Shown: positions 33,482 through 44,842 of the stretch, piece after piece
Position numbering within the stretch: position 1 is the first letter of the stretch
Layout: every line of letters starts with the position of its first letter
From: Siphonodentalium dalli
Lineage: Eukaryota > Mollusca > Scaphopoda > Gadilida > Siphonodentaliidae
Direction of reading: 5' to 3'
DNA: 64,000 nt
Assembly: GCA_032622095.1 (NCBI GenBank)
Contig: CP136069.1
Coordinates: 13,314,450-13,378,449 of the forward strand
The notes under the pieces: generated by a model
Database searches by the model: none
The model's input: the letters and a program-made list of their open reading frames with translations, nothing else
What the model was told of the DNA's origin: nothing
Translations under genes and position numbers: made by a program

Positions 33482-33717
33482 TCATTTGAACGTTTGTAAG
33501 TGATAAATGAATGTCACGATACGATCGTTACATTGTACCGGCATCCCAATGTATCTTCCTTTTTGTGATGCTGTGATCAAAGTATCTCCCTGATCTATTA
33601 GGGCATGGAACATTTTATGTTGTACCGCTTTTTGGAGCTCTGGAAATATCCATTTCATTAGTCTATTACCATCATACATTGAGTGTGTCTTCTCCACATA
33701 GTTGAGGTCAATGCACT
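33482..33717 (-). CDS. possible terminal exon, unidentified protein
   Basis: A minus-strand open frame reads from CIDLNYVEKTHSMYDGN to a TGA at 33,482 (about 78 codons), including KWIFPELQKAVQHKMFHALI and GRYIGMPVQCNDRIVTFIYH. Directly upstream is ACCTTTGTATAATTTAG, a fair 3' splice acceptor, so this may be a last exon. Composition is protein-like and free of repeats, unlike neighbouring frames. I do not recognise the family. No convincing AATAAA follows. It could also be a decayed transposon piece or chance. Confidence 0.3.
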
Positions 33718-35373
33718 AAATTATACAAAGGTTGTATCTTGAATAACTGAAATATAGCGTGAGAGCATCTGGTCTTCTACAGTATATATCTCACACCGTA
33801 CGTCCATGTAATTTACTATGTTCATATTGTCATATTGTGTACTATTTAAAGTTTTATTGTTTGTGCATCTTATGCACATTAGTCAACTCCATGCATCTAT
33901 CAGTTACGACATGCAAGTGCATAATGAAAAAGATATATAATTTTCTATACATTTTCGGCCATTTTGATTGCCATCATAAACCAAAGTAACTGTTTCAGGC
34001 CCTAATGTGATTCCATTTTATAGACAACAGTCACACTTGCTTTATTCCTTCAAATCTGTTCATTTCACATTAACATATGGCCCAAAACCAATATCGAGTT
34101 TTTGGGAAAATTTCATACCACGTTATGTAAGATCAACTTTGTTAGGGATTGGAAGTGGCTGAGACTTATGTAGCAATATGTAGTACTGAGAAAATGGTCA
34201 TACTATATGAATAATAAGAAAACAAGGTGCAATTTTGCAACGAATCCAAAAACAATAGGAACGGATATAGGAGATATGAAAATCATATTTTAACATTCCG
34301 GACGCAATTTTGGCAGCCATCTTTCTAATGGAGTGCCCATTTTTTATTCAAACAGTAGTATAGTGTAATTGCACCGAAATAGTACCTAAATTTGTGTACA
34401 TGTGATGAAATATAGTTTACAACAAAACAGTTTAAACTGACTTAGTTCATATTCTCTTCCACGTCAGCCATGTTGGACACGATCTTGGATTACAGGAAAT
34501 GCTCAAGGATGAGAACTCCACACCCGCCTAGAAATTGATGTACACACAACCCAGATATTACAATCCATAGAGAAAAACACTTTAACAGAGAATTTTTACT
34601 TCACCCCTATTGCTCCCGGCCGGTTTATGTGCATGAGGGGGACACTATGCCGATTACAAAATGTGCAAACCTCCCGACCGGACATAAACTGTTTAAGCGA
34701 CTGCATTAGCTACATATTTCATTTATCCATCATTTTAGAGCTAAAACATATTTCTGTTTATGAATTTTTATATGTACCCATAATATGGTACACATACGAA
34801 TTGAATCTGTCTGTTCGCGTGGTGTGATAACTCAAACATTTTCTATCAGATTGGAACCAACTTTTTTTGACAAAGTTATGGCCATTTTTCGACTTGCTAT
34901 GATAACTCGGGCAAAAATTATCTGATCGGAACCAAATTTGTTATGTGAATTCCTCAGCCCAAAATACGGATCGAGTTCGAATATGAGTTTGATCCAATAT
35001 TTTAAAACTAAGTTATGGCTCTTTTTCCAAATCAAGAAAATCCCTTAAAGATATATGTTTTTTATTATTTATTTTTTATCTTCAACTCCTTACCCAACTA
35101 ACAACAAAATAATTATAATTATTATAAAAGATAATTTAAATTATTAAAAAAAACTATTTCTTCAATGAAATTACCGAGACTCATTTAATCATATTCTCGG
35201 AAAGATTACAATTTACACAATGTCATGTTAGAGTAATAGCTCTTGCAAAGCATTTTATTGTGTGAAACCATTCTATAGAGGTATAATGATTGTCTTTTAT
35301 ATCAACTGTGGTAATCTGTTTCGAGTTTGGGGGTCATATGGTCATAGGGGTCAGCAGCATCATCATATTATGG

Positions 35374-35374
<1 letters not shown>
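33718..35374. other. unassigned DNA with a two-unit repeat
   Basis: At 34,826-35,040 GATAACTC, ATC(A/T)GAT(T/C)GGAACCAA and AA(A/G)TTATGGC recur with a spacing of about 85 bp and again near 35,010. The remainder shows no gene. Confidence 0.4.

Positions 35375-35435
<61 letters not shown>
35375..35435. repeat. AT dinucleotide microsatellite
   Basis: About 30 uninterrupted TA repeats. The 61-codon plus frame crossing it ends in alternating Ile-Tyr and is an artefact. Confidence 0.97.
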
Positions 35436-35437
<2 letters not shown>

Positions 35438-35449
35438 AGACATGTAATA

Positions 35450-36317
35450 TCATTACGTCATAAAATCTCCACAGGCATCTGCGATTCGTAGAACTAGGTA
35501 ATCACGAGACCCGTTATTAACGTTGACTATACCAATTTTCGATGTTTTGTCTATATTATGGCCAAACAACCCCCCTAGGAGGCAATTTATTGGCAGATAT
35601 TATTAATATAGACTGAGAAAATATTATTACGTCAGAAAATCGCAACAGGCAGCTTTAATTCATAGAACTAGGTTATCACGAGACCCGCTATTAACGTTGA
35701 CTATGCTAATTTTCGTTGTTTCGCCTATATTATGGTAAAACCCACCCCCTAAATGGCATGTTTTTCGGCAGATATTTTTAATATAGACTGAAATAATGCT
35801 GTCGTGTCAGAAAGCGCCACACGCAGATGGGATTCGTAAAACTAGGTTACCACGAGACCCGCTATTAACGTTCACTATGCTAATTTTCGTTGTTTTGCCA
35901 ATATTATGGTAAACACACCCCTAGATGGCATGTTATTTGGCAGATATTCTTGATATAGACTGAGATAATACTATTAGGTCAGAAAATCACCACATGCAAT
36001 TGGGATTCATAGAACTAGGTCATCACGAGGCCCGTTATTAACGTTTACTATGCTATTTACGTTCTTTTTCCTGCATTATTGAAAAAACACACCCCTAGAT
36101 GGTATTTAATAAGGCAGATATTGTATATGTAGACTGTGGACAGATATAATGTCATTATGTCATACAATCGACATACTTAGCTGGCATTCGTAGAACTAGG
36201 TCATCACAAGACCCGGTATTAACGTTGACTATGCTAATTTTCGATGTTTTACCTATATTATGGAAAAACACACCAGCTGGATTTGATATGGCAGATATTG
36301 CTTTATGTAGACATATA
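35450..36317 (+). repeat. 174-bp satellite, five units
   Basis: GAACTAGGT starts at 35,491, 35,665, 35,839, 36,012 and 36,193, a period of 173-181 bp. Each unit has ATCACGAG(A/G)CCCG, TATTAACGTTGACTATGC, TTTTCGATGTTTTG, CCTATATTATGG and GGCAGATAT. The array breaks at 36,317 and resumes at about 43,373. Confidence 0.92.
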
Positions 36318-36345
36318 CGGCCGAATTCTGGTCCCTGGTCTAGAC

Positions 36346-37792
36346 AAGGGTTTCATGTAAACTATAGTCTAGACCAGACCGAAACCACGGTGATCGCGAT
36401 GTGTTACCCAGGTTCGAGGCGAGTAAGCTGGGATTATTGGTCAGCACTGGTCCGTATTCACGTCTTTTTGAAACTCAGGTTTACGTAAACCAAGGTTTGC
36501 CTTCTTATTGTCATTCAAGCCTTTGTCGGTCTGTTCATAATTCGAACCATGCGGTAACGTACAAGTTCTGGTAACAGAAACATAAGTATTTTTTGGAAGC
36601 ATTTATCTTTATGTTAACAAAATTGTAATTGTGTTATATTTGTATATCGTGTAGAGTAAAGATTATAATTATATATGAACTGGACAAGATTTAATATAAT
36701 CCATAATTATGTGTGGTATAGGTAATAGTCTGCAACTGAGACCTAGTCCCCCCTGGTCTGAGTTTTTTGTATAAACCGAGACTTGATCCTGAGACGAGAA
36801 TAGCGAAGTCTGGTGTCGAGAATATATTTATGGTGCAGAACTCTAATGCGGATTATTAGTTTGATTGTAAGCCAGTCATTCGCACGATTGTGAATAGTTT
36901 AAGCTGGCTTTTAACTGGACATTAGAAATGATCTAGTGTAACTGTGTTTTATATAATGTCACCTATCATAACTGTAACAATCATGCGTGCGTGTACCCCG
37001 GTGATTTGCTGTGGATGAGCATGGGCGACCCGGCATAACAGTGAATGGCACATCGGATTTTCATTTTCGTCTTACATCTCATGGGCGGAATGCAGGGCTT
37101 TCCCGGCGTATTCATAAAATTGACATTGGAATGCTTCTTAATGGGGATTACTCTTACCGCCCATTCACGTAGATTATTCCAGTATATTGAACAAGAATAA
37201 TACTGATGTTTTAAGTAATTTTATTTTAAACGTAAAGCGAACAAAAAAACAGTAAAGACGAAAAAAACATTACAAACAAAAAACAGAACCAGAATTTTTT
37301 TTTACAAAAACAAAACAAAAAAACAAAAGAATTTTTTTTCTTCAAAACATTAAAATAAATTCTAATGCACTTAGGCCAATATACCCCCGGAAACACCACA
37401 TATTTGCGGGGGGTTATTCATTCAATAACCTGTCGCAATGTATAGTCCGGTTCACCGCTTCAATGTTATATATTCCTACGCGCCAATATTGCCGTTAGCT
37501 GAATTCCTAATCTCGACCATGCCAAATCCAGCCCCGCTCAATGTTCCGTTTCACTCCATGACGTCACCCTTACGCAGTACATGCCGGCGACGTTACGGAG
37601 TAGATTATAGAGTTGGCGCCAGGTCTACTGACTTCCGTTACTAGCTCGTTGCTATATAAACAAACCAGCTACGTCGCTTTTTCGAAAATTGACAGTTAGT
37701 ACATTCGCCCTGTATGCATGTACAAAAGACCACACCGTTATATCCCACAAATGTCCGTGTCTCGATATCATTTGACCCCAAATTTCTTGACA
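36346..37792. other. unassigned DNA with A-rich tract
   Basis: 37,240-37,350 is rich in AAACAAAA runs. At 37,560-37,660 TGACGTCACCC, a GGCGCC word and CTATATAAAC occur in order and look promoter-like, just upstream of the 0.56-kb repeat; this is suggestive only. A 68-codon plus frame at 37,438-37,644 has no known domain. Confidence 0.4.
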
Positions 37793-38357
37793 TGAACCGC
37801 GACAGACATGCACGGCGTGAAATACATAGCATTGAGTAAACAATTTGCCATTGTTTCAATTCAACTTCAAGTTCAAGTTCGCGGTAATAATATCGAAACC
37901 GCAATTTGTAAGTGGTAAACATCTGAAACAGACATCAAGTACATGCAAGAACTGATTGTTGTGCATATTTATTTCTATTTGAGGTGGACATTTTTCATGT
38001 TTATCAGCATTTTTAACGATAAGAGCGATGGTAATTGAGGGACTATATTTTATCTAGCGCATTAAATTTAAAATAAAAAGTCGTGAATTGGCTGAGTGTT
38101 TTCTATGGCTGCACATTTCGTTGATAATTACGAGGCATTTGTTTGTCTAAATAATGTTTTATAAGTTCGAAGAGCATTAGAATGGGGATGACAGTGTGGT
38201 GTTTTGTGATTTCGGAAAGGTACATGGCGAATATACTGTGGCAAATACCCGTTAATGGGCTCCGGCTCCGCCGTCGCCCATTAACTAAATTTGCCACAGT
38301 ATATTCGCCATGTACCTTTCCGAAATCACAAAACACCACACTGTTATCCCCTAAATA
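37793..38357 (+). repeat. 0.56-kb dispersed repeat, copy 2
   Basis: Near-identical to 1-556, with small indels near 37,875 and 38,157. It ends at CCCTAAATAAAA after its hairpin. Confidence 0.88.
38184..38351. repeat. 168-bp hairpin, second copy
   Basis: Same arms and GC-rich tip as 383-550; within the left arm this copy has GGTACATGGC and ATACTGTGGC, pairing better than copy 1. Confidence 0.88.
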
Positions 38358-38794
38358 AAAACAAAAACAACTAGAGGTCAGATTCCATGGAATCAGATAT
38401 ACTTCCATGGTATCCCATCCCATCCCATGTGAGTGTTATGCGTTCCTCTTCATGCGAATGCATATTGGTGCTTAATGATCCGATGTTGGACTTGCATTGA
38501 CATTTCTAAATAATAAATATACTCCAAAGGTTTATGTCATGTTGATTAATGACTGTCTAATGCATCATGGTCCTGACCAACTGAGTCACCATTCACCCAG
38601 CCAATCAGTTCATTTGTATTCAGTAGGGATACATTTTATGGCTAATTATAACCGCTCCCCTGGATGCCCAAATCCTGTTCTACGGTCACGAAATTTGGTG
38701 TGTCTGATTATAGAGTAATCGGCATGTATATATATATCAAAAGGGTGCAAACCATATTAATTTGAGTAATATATTTCACCCGTTAACAATGTTA
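38358..38794. other. unassigned DNA
   Basis: CATCCCATCCCATC and a TATATATATA word are present; nothing else is recognised. Confidence 0.4.
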
Positions 38795-39845
38795 CGCGCT
38801 ACCAGGATTAAACGGTCCACTCTAAAACTTATACAATCGTTCGAAAGTTGCACCTGGATACTTCTGACCAGGTCAACACAGTTTTATTTTTTAAGTAATT
38901 TTCCACATTTGTTTCCGGTGGAATTTGCCAAGTCTGAACCCACCCGACGCAAGCTCTCCGCTGAGCATACATCTTGGAGGCGTACCTGCAGTATACCGAC
39001 GTACATGCTCCTGCATTAAACTAGATCTTTATTAGCACGTTTGGATTTGGGGCTACAATTAGGTTAGTGATAGACAACTTAAGTATAAATATTTATATTA
39101 TACTAGCAGGGTGACCAGACTTCGTCCGTGCTGTTTTCCCTATTGACAATTTTGAAGGTCAAGGTCAGGTCGGGGTCTCGATTTGACCCGTGTAAAACAT
39201 TCCCACGACAAAATTACCCCTAGGTATCAATTTCATCAAAATCCCGTCGAAAGGCGCGATTTGACCTTGAATTGACCATTTTAAAGGTCAAGGTCAGGTC
39301 GGGGGACACAGTTTTACCGGTCCAAAACACTCCCCGGACAAGCGTGGAAATCCATCCGTTTTACACGATTTGACATTGAATTGACCATGTTTAAAGTCAT
39401 GACCAGGTCGGGGTCAAAAACACTCTCCGGACAAAAGTACCCCTAGATATCAAATTTCGTCGAAATCCGTCCGGCAGTTTACCCGGCCATACCTAACAGA
39501 CAAACAGACAGAAGTCCGAAAATATGTAGTAGATAGCGTTGTCACGAGTAAACCGATCCATCTGAAAATTCGAAAATGGCACTTTAGATGCGCGTGAAAA
39601 CTACCCATCACATGTACTCGTCAAAATGTTTTTATCTCGATGTTTGAATTTTGCCCCTTTGCGATTTTCGGTGGAATTTACCAAAAGTCTCAACCCACCC
39701 CATCTTGCATTCTCCGCTGGGTAGGTTACTTTTAAAGTATAGCGGTCAAGATTGGGGGGGGGGCGTGAATAGAATATCCAAATGTACCTGCTACGGCATT
39801 ACCTTGCTCTTTAATTAGCCCGTTTGGATTTGGTGGGAAGAATAT
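38795..39845 (+). repeat. direct repeat pair flanking a Helitron-like element
   Basis: 38,795-39,060 and 39,545-39,845 share CGGTGGAATTT(G/A)CCAA, AACCCACCC, CTCTCCGCTG-like, GTACCTGC and CGTTTGGATTTGG. The element at 39,112-39,530 sits between the two. Confidence 0.6.
39112..39530 (-). mobile_element. Helitron-like minisatellite element (minus), variant A
   Basis: Left end ACTAGCAGGGTGACCAGACTTCGTCC is, on the minus strand, a hairpin followed by CTAG and T. Units with AAGGTCAAGGTCAGGTCGGGG and ACAAAA(A/G)TACCCCTAG repeat about every 125 bp. The far end carries GGCAGTTTACCCGGCCATACC and CAGACAAACAGACAGAAGTCC, matching 7,160-7,230 in reverse. Confidence 0.55.
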
Positions 39846-39983
39846 GTGCATTTTCCCGTTCCCCGTATAGCGGAAAGGGGTATATATAGTCACGCATTTC
39901 AATCAGTTTGGATATACAGTTTAAATATACACAGTTATATGCCTATATATTTAATACTAATATATTTTCTTATAAATTAACAG

Positions 39984-40065
39984 CGCAGTGCGTAGCCGAG
40001 TGGTGAGAGCGTCAAACCTTCAGTTTGTGTTTTATTTCGACGTGAGTTCGAATCCCGTCAAATTA
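39984..40065 (+). other. tRNA-like sequence (pseudogene or SINE head)
   Basis: TAGCCGAGTGG at 39,993-40,003 fits RNA polymerase III box A, and GAGTTCGAATCC at 40,044-40,055 fits box B, 51 bp apart. A CAAAC/GTTTG anticodon-like stem lies between them. The acceptor ends do not pair, so a functional tRNA is unlikely. No SINE body is recognised downstream, which is T-rich. Confidence 0.5.
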
Positions 40066-41699
40066 TCTAATATTTTTTTTTATTTTTAACATGCTTTGGT
40101 GTATTTTAATCATCAAATACGAATAATACCAAACTAAAGATAATGTAAAGATGCTTTTTATATTCGACAAATAACTAGAATATAAACGTCGATGTGTTAA
40201 TGAATCGGATATAAAACAATAAACACGTGGGTCGGTTTTCGCATATATAACATGAAGGGCGCTTAATGAACGTTCGGTCCGAAGAATATAATGAGTGATT
40301 AACAACAACACACAAAGAGTTTGAACGCAATCGAACAGAAAAGAGCGTTCTCTATAAGTAGATTCCTTTATGGTAGGAATAATGAGCGGTTGTTTCACGT
40401 TTGCTTTTTGACAAGACTTAAATGACGGTGTACGAAACTATCAGTGGTGTTTTATTTTGCGAAAGTATAAAAGGAGTCATTTCCAATTCAGCAGACATAT
40501 ACGAACGGAAAGAATTGAATGTCTATCAGCAGTATACTACGGTTTATAACAATACACAAATTGTTCTTACGAAAATGATGATGTTTGCATGTTTGTATGT
40601 GTTTATCGTTGTTATCGCAAATGGAATAATTGGCTATACGTCGTCATTACGTTAGTAGAAATATACACCGTATAACGAAGGCTTGTTTGATCAAATTAAT
40701 GTAATGTTTGTATTTTGTTTGGTTGTATATGATATGCAATGCGTTGAAGATGCGAAAGAAAATACAAAAGTGAAATGCACGCACGCAGATAGCTCATGAC
40801 ACACTCTACACGATAAAATGATAATTTACCACACACCATGGGCTACAAAATTTACGAATAGGTGGGTTTATATTAAAATCCAAGTTATTTGCTTTATAAC
40901 GCCTCCGATATAAACTCATACCAATATACCAATCTGGAAATGATTGTTGGAATTCGACGGGCGTTCTATCAGTTCGGCAAGAAGGGTGTATTTGAATCGG
41001 AGGTAGGTTCCATCCCACGGGGGATGGGGTAGCCGGAGAGAGGGGAGTGACAATTTTTTGGCGTATATATAGTTAATATATATTATATATATAAGCGGAA
41101 TTATTTTGAAGAGCTCTTTTCACTTGACTGAGAAAAAAATAATGTTCTAAGTCCAAAAGTTTTGGTTGAAATATTGGAGCCTTTTTCAAAAAGTGAAAAC
41201 GACTTTTCTGGAACAGGGCGATTTCGATCCGTTTTGGACTCTGGATTCCCCAAAAGTTATCTCCGTTTCGCGTGTAGCATAATATGACTTTTATGAATAA
41301 GTAACGGATAGTTTGGGGAATGAGATGTGAGCTTGTACAACATTCGTTCAAAGTTCGCGAATTACATTTGGATAGACATATTTATGTTATATTCCAAGTT
41401 TCATCTGATTCGGAGAAGAATTAAAAATTGGTACCACAGACCACCCCTCCCCTGACCCACAATACTGGGCCCGTAACTCTTGCATTTCTTCTCGGATTAC
41501 AAAAATCCTTTCCGGTATGGGTTTGTTATAGATGAATGTCAATAAAAAAAAATTGCGAAAATTTTGCCCCCACCCCAGTGTAAAAATATATGTCCAACCC
41601 TGTCAAATTTTCTTCTTCGGACTAAGCTGACAACGGTCAACGCGACTACAAAAACCAAATACAGTTATCTGGAATGATACGGGGGGACAACAGAGTACA
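40066..41699. other. unassigned DNA
   Basis: Two frames (minus 40,063-40,398; plus 40,422-40,655, with a hydrophobic stretch MMMFACLYVFIVVIANGIIG) are open, but no family is recognised and neither has clear splice or start context. Confidence 0.35.
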
Positions 41700-41990
41700 A
41701 TAAAATAGAGGTTTGCCAACTATGGGCGGTAACTCTTCAGGGAAAGCGCGGACACAAGTTTTTATGCCCGTGGGCAGTAGTGCATATCGAGATGTGCATA
41801 CGGTCTAATTTTCGATGCTCTGCTTCTTATAATTTCCGAGATAATAAAATTTTTCAAATAAAGGGAGATAACTCCTCGGTGAAAGCGCGGACAAAATCGT
41901 TATGGGCCATAGGCATAGAACTCATGTACCCCAACCTACTTACCAAGTTTTAGTGTCCTACTTCTTGTACTTTTCGAGTAATAGTGATTA
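41700..41990 (+). repeat. two-unit repeat with GATAACTC-type words
   Basis: GGTAACTCTTCAGGGAAAGCGCGGAC and AGATAACTCCTCGGTGAAAGCGC start units near 41,729 and 41,866; a third variant, GGGCCATAACTCCGCC, lies at 42,072. Confidence 0.65.
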
Positions 41991-41997
41991 CAAAAGT

Positions 41998-42049
41998 ATA
42001 ATAATAATAATAATAATAATAATAAGAATAATAATAATAATAATAATAA
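41998..42049. repeat. ATA trinucleotide microsatellite
   Basis: About 17 ATA/AAT repeats with one AAG interruption. Frames across it give Ile or Tyr runs and are artefacts. Confidence 0.95.
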
Positions 42050-42372
42050 CAATGAAAAATAATCGCAAAAGGGCCATAACTCCGCCAAGAAACATTGGGA
42101 GGAAATCCGGATACAATTATATCTAGTAAACCTTCGATGCCTACATTCGCTAGAGATTTCGCGTTCCTACTGCAATCAGTTTCTGAGTATTTCGAAATAA
42201 ACGGAAAACGACCTAAGCAGAAAAACAATATACTTCCTTGGTTACACCATGGAAGTATAAAAATAGAAGAAAAAAAATCAACATATATAAATTTATGATT
42301 CTTTTATTTAAACGCATTTACTGAAAAAGAAATACAAGAATGGAGTTACTATCTTGTGTCCCTAGAAATCTC

Positions 42373-42660
42373 GGGGGCCCCGGTGGTTCAGTCGGTAGAG
42401 TGCCAGGTGCATTGCACCGTCACATGCCGTCCAGCGCTGACGAAGCTGGTTCGAACCTCGTCATAGGTAGGGTGACCGTAATCGTGTATCTGGGCAAGTT
42501 TGTCAGTTGCTTTCCGGGGATCGGTGGTTTCTACACGCAGTGGGACGATTTCTTGGTGAAATTAAGCCTCTGCGTGGTCTTTCCTCCACCCGTAAAATTG
42601 ACAGCGTCGTGTGTGGCATAGCGGCTAGATCGACGATAAACCCTAACAAACCAAACCAAA
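42373..42660 (+). mobile_element. tRNA-derived SINE with 13-bp target duplication
   Basis: CCCTAGAAATCTC occurs at 42,360-42,372 and 42,661-42,673. The 288-bp element starts GGGGGCCCCGG. Box A is TGGTTCAGTCGG (42,384-42,395) and box B GGTTCGAACCTC (42,448-42,459). A central part follows with GGATCGGTGGTTTCTACACG and TCTTTCCTCCACCC, and the tail is a run of CCAAA units. Complete duplications suggest a recent insertion. A plus-strand frame across it is not a gene. Confidence 0.93.
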
Positions 42661-42673
42661 CCCTAGAAATCTC

Positions 42674-43371
42674 TGAGAAATTCTTATTTTAACGTACATT
42701 TTGTTAATCGTCCTTGTTCCAATAATGTCTTACCATTTGGATTCTTGGAAATTGGAATGATGGCAACTGAAATGATGGGCGCAATTGTTTTTAGCCCATT
42801 ATATGTTTGGGTCGAGATTTAAAAGGGCGGTCTCTGAGACTGATTATTCGGTGCATCGGGAGGTGGTGGTATAAACAATGTATAGCCACGTATAGGCCAT
42901 GGGTGGTTCTATCGGCCGTGAAACAAGATTTTGTTTACTCAACTAAAACATTTACTCAAACCGCTGACATCAAAATAGGTTATCATAATAAATAAACATA
43001 AAGGTAGGGTCATGGCGACATGTGAACTTTGGGTGTCTCACCCCCCCCCCCAAATTAGGATGGAGCGGATTGGAAATATGGACAACACCCCCACCATCCA
43101 CATGGAGACACTATAATCACATGCCTGTAAAGACAACACACCACACGTGTTCGGTGATAACCCGTTACATTAATGCTCAACTATTCGCGACGTGAACGCA
43201 ATCATATTGTTCGAGCACTAAGCGTGCCTTTGTCCGTCGATACACCGATCGTCGTTGATTGAACAATAATCCGCCTAATCTAAATCGAGACCAGGTGGTT
43301 TCGCGAGACCAGGTCCAACATGGAACACCGTGATTATTAGGGTGGTCTAGACCAGGTACCAGAATTCGGCC
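42674..43371. other. unassigned DNA
   Basis: A C-run occurs near 43,040. CGAGACCAGGT, CGAGACCAGGT and TCTAGACCAGGT recur at 43,284-43,355 next to the right inverted terminus. Confidence 0.4.
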
Positions 43372-43396
43372 GATGGAATAAAATATTCCTTCCTAA

Positions 43397-43857
43397 GGGT
43401 CTATTCTCATTGTACACGCGCGTGCGATTAATCGCAGCGTTTTTTAAGGTCGAGCGGCTCTATATGTGTGTTCGATGGCATTCCTTCCTCCCACTGCTAA
43501 GAGTTCCCCCAATAGGGGTGGGGGTCTGACGAACACATTCATACACATGTCTAGGGTAGGTTGGAGGATGATAAAGTACTTTCGGTTGGGAGTGACCACA
43601 TACAGGCCTATATATGCTGACACATTAACTTTAATTTTCCTCAGTTAGATTTACTCAGGTATAAGTTGAGTATAACCACGCCATTCTCTGTAACGGCTAC
43701 GTCGATGACGAGGTTGATTGCATAAGATGATTGGTCACGAATAGGACGTGGTTGTTTGAGGAAGGTAATTGATCACGAATCGCTCTGTGTTATGTTAACA
43801 CGCACCTTAAAAAACGCTGCGATTAATCGCACGCGCGTGTGCAATGAGAATAGACCC
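43397..43857. mobile_element. Tourist/Harbinger-like MITE, 461 bp, TAA duplication
   Basis: Inverted ends of about 53 bp start GGGTCTATTCTCATTG and include CACGCGCGTGCGATTAATCG and GCGTTTTTTAAGG; I see one difference in 53 positions. TAA flanks both sides (43,394-43,396; 43,858-43,860). The 3-bp TWA duplication and G-rich ends fit PIF/Harbinger MITEs. The interior has no coding. Confidence 0.88.
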
Positions 43858-43860
43858 TAA

Positions 43861-44005
43861 AATCGGCACACGCAGCTGGGATTTCAAGGTCATCATGAGA
43901 GCCGTTATTGACGTTCACTGTGCAAATTTTCGATGTTTTGCCTATATTATGGGAAAACACACCCCTATGTGGCATTTTATTTGGCAGATTTTCTTAAAGA
44001 CATAT
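43861..44005 (+). repeat. 174-bp satellite, resumed unit
   Basis: ACACGCAGCTGGGATT, GCCGTTATTGACGTTCACT, TTTTCGATGTTTTGCC, CCTATATTATGG and GGCAGATTTTCTT match 35,450-36,317. Confidence 0.88.
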
Positions 44006-44593
44006 TATGTACTTGTTCTGGTGCGTGAAACTGATAAGTTAGTATTCAGGCGCTATGATAACTGTAGGAATGTAACATTCTACTAACATCGACGGCAATT
44101 TTAATCAAATCGACCGTACCACTCCATAGAAAACATCGTCAGAACTACGCTCAAATGTAAATATTTACGTCTCGATTCGGGACACATATCTATCGGCGAT
44201 AAACTGGTGAAAACGATTTCGCCATCGAGGGTTACTTCATTTAATTAATATGTAAGAATGACGATGTGTGCTGTCAATTTGAATATACTATTGGTAAAGA
44301 TACTACTCTGAACAAGATTATTCTCCTTTGTATTTTATCACCACACCGGAGTGTTTCACATCACTTTCATCTACCACCCCGAAAAGTAAGCTACGATCGA
44401 GCAGAAACAGGACGACAGGTGGGATACAGATAGCTCTGCATCCCTGATAAATGTTCCTGGCCCAGTCAGCGTCACATTATAAAAGTTTAACCTGAACCTG
44501 TATCTTCCTCGTAAAACGTTACATCTGTTAGAATCATTTTGAGTACACGGTCATTGTTAATTTCTACAGCGGACAGGCTGACAAGCCGACGTT
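44006..44593. other. unassigned DNA
   Basis: Nothing is recognised. Confidence 0.4.
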
Positions 44594-44842
44594 CGCATAT
44601 ATACATATATATGTATACGGTGGCATATATATACATATAGATGTATACGGTGGCATATATATAGATGTAAACGGTGGCATACATACATATAGATGTATAC
44701 GGTGGTATATATACATATATCGGTATACAGTGGCATATATACATATAGATGTATACGGTGGCATATACTATAAAGATATAGATGTTTACGGTGATATGTA
44801 TACATATATATGTATACAGTGGCATATATACATATATATCAT
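44594..44842. repeat. roughly 28-30-bp minisatellite
   Basis: GTATACGGTGGCATATATA-type units repeat about nine times with changes. Long minus-strand frames (44,487-44,867 and shifted versions) read as Tyr/Ile/Cys repeats from this array and are not genes. Confidence 0.93.

Larger units (their letters stand above)
36318..43372. mobile_element. 7.06-kb segment with 28-bp inverted termini inside the satellite
   Basis: The left end begins CGGCCGAATTCTGGTCCCTG and the right end is its inverse with one difference over 28 bp. Outside both ends the DNA is the 174-bp satellite. No transposase is recognised inside, and the target duplication is unclear, so it may be a non-autonomous or decayed transposon, or two solo copies of one terminal repeat. 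It contains the other features listed to 42.66 kb. Confidence 0.5.

Noticed and set aside
35262-35447. 61-codon plus frame ending in repeated Ile-Tyr
   Set aside because: Product of the AT microsatellite.
35450-36317. CRISPR-like array
   Set aside because: The 174-bp units are contiguous satellite monomers without unique spacers, and the DNA is eukaryotic.
37560-37660. Promoter with CRE, GGCGCC and TATA-like words
   Set aside because: No gene is seen downstream and such words also occur in nearby repeats; mentioned only as a possibility.
1-38357. The two 0.56-kb copies as LTRs of one retrotransposon
   Set aside because: They are 37.8 kb apart, have no TG...CA ends, and many unrelated elements with their own boundaries lie between them.
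39984-40065. Functional tRNA gene
   Set aside because: Boxes A and B are present but the acceptor ends do not pair and the anticodon loop is irregular; retained only as tRNA-like.
42340-42692. Two plus frames of 93 and 61 codons
   Set aside because: They lie inside the SINE; box A, box B and target duplications explain the sequence.
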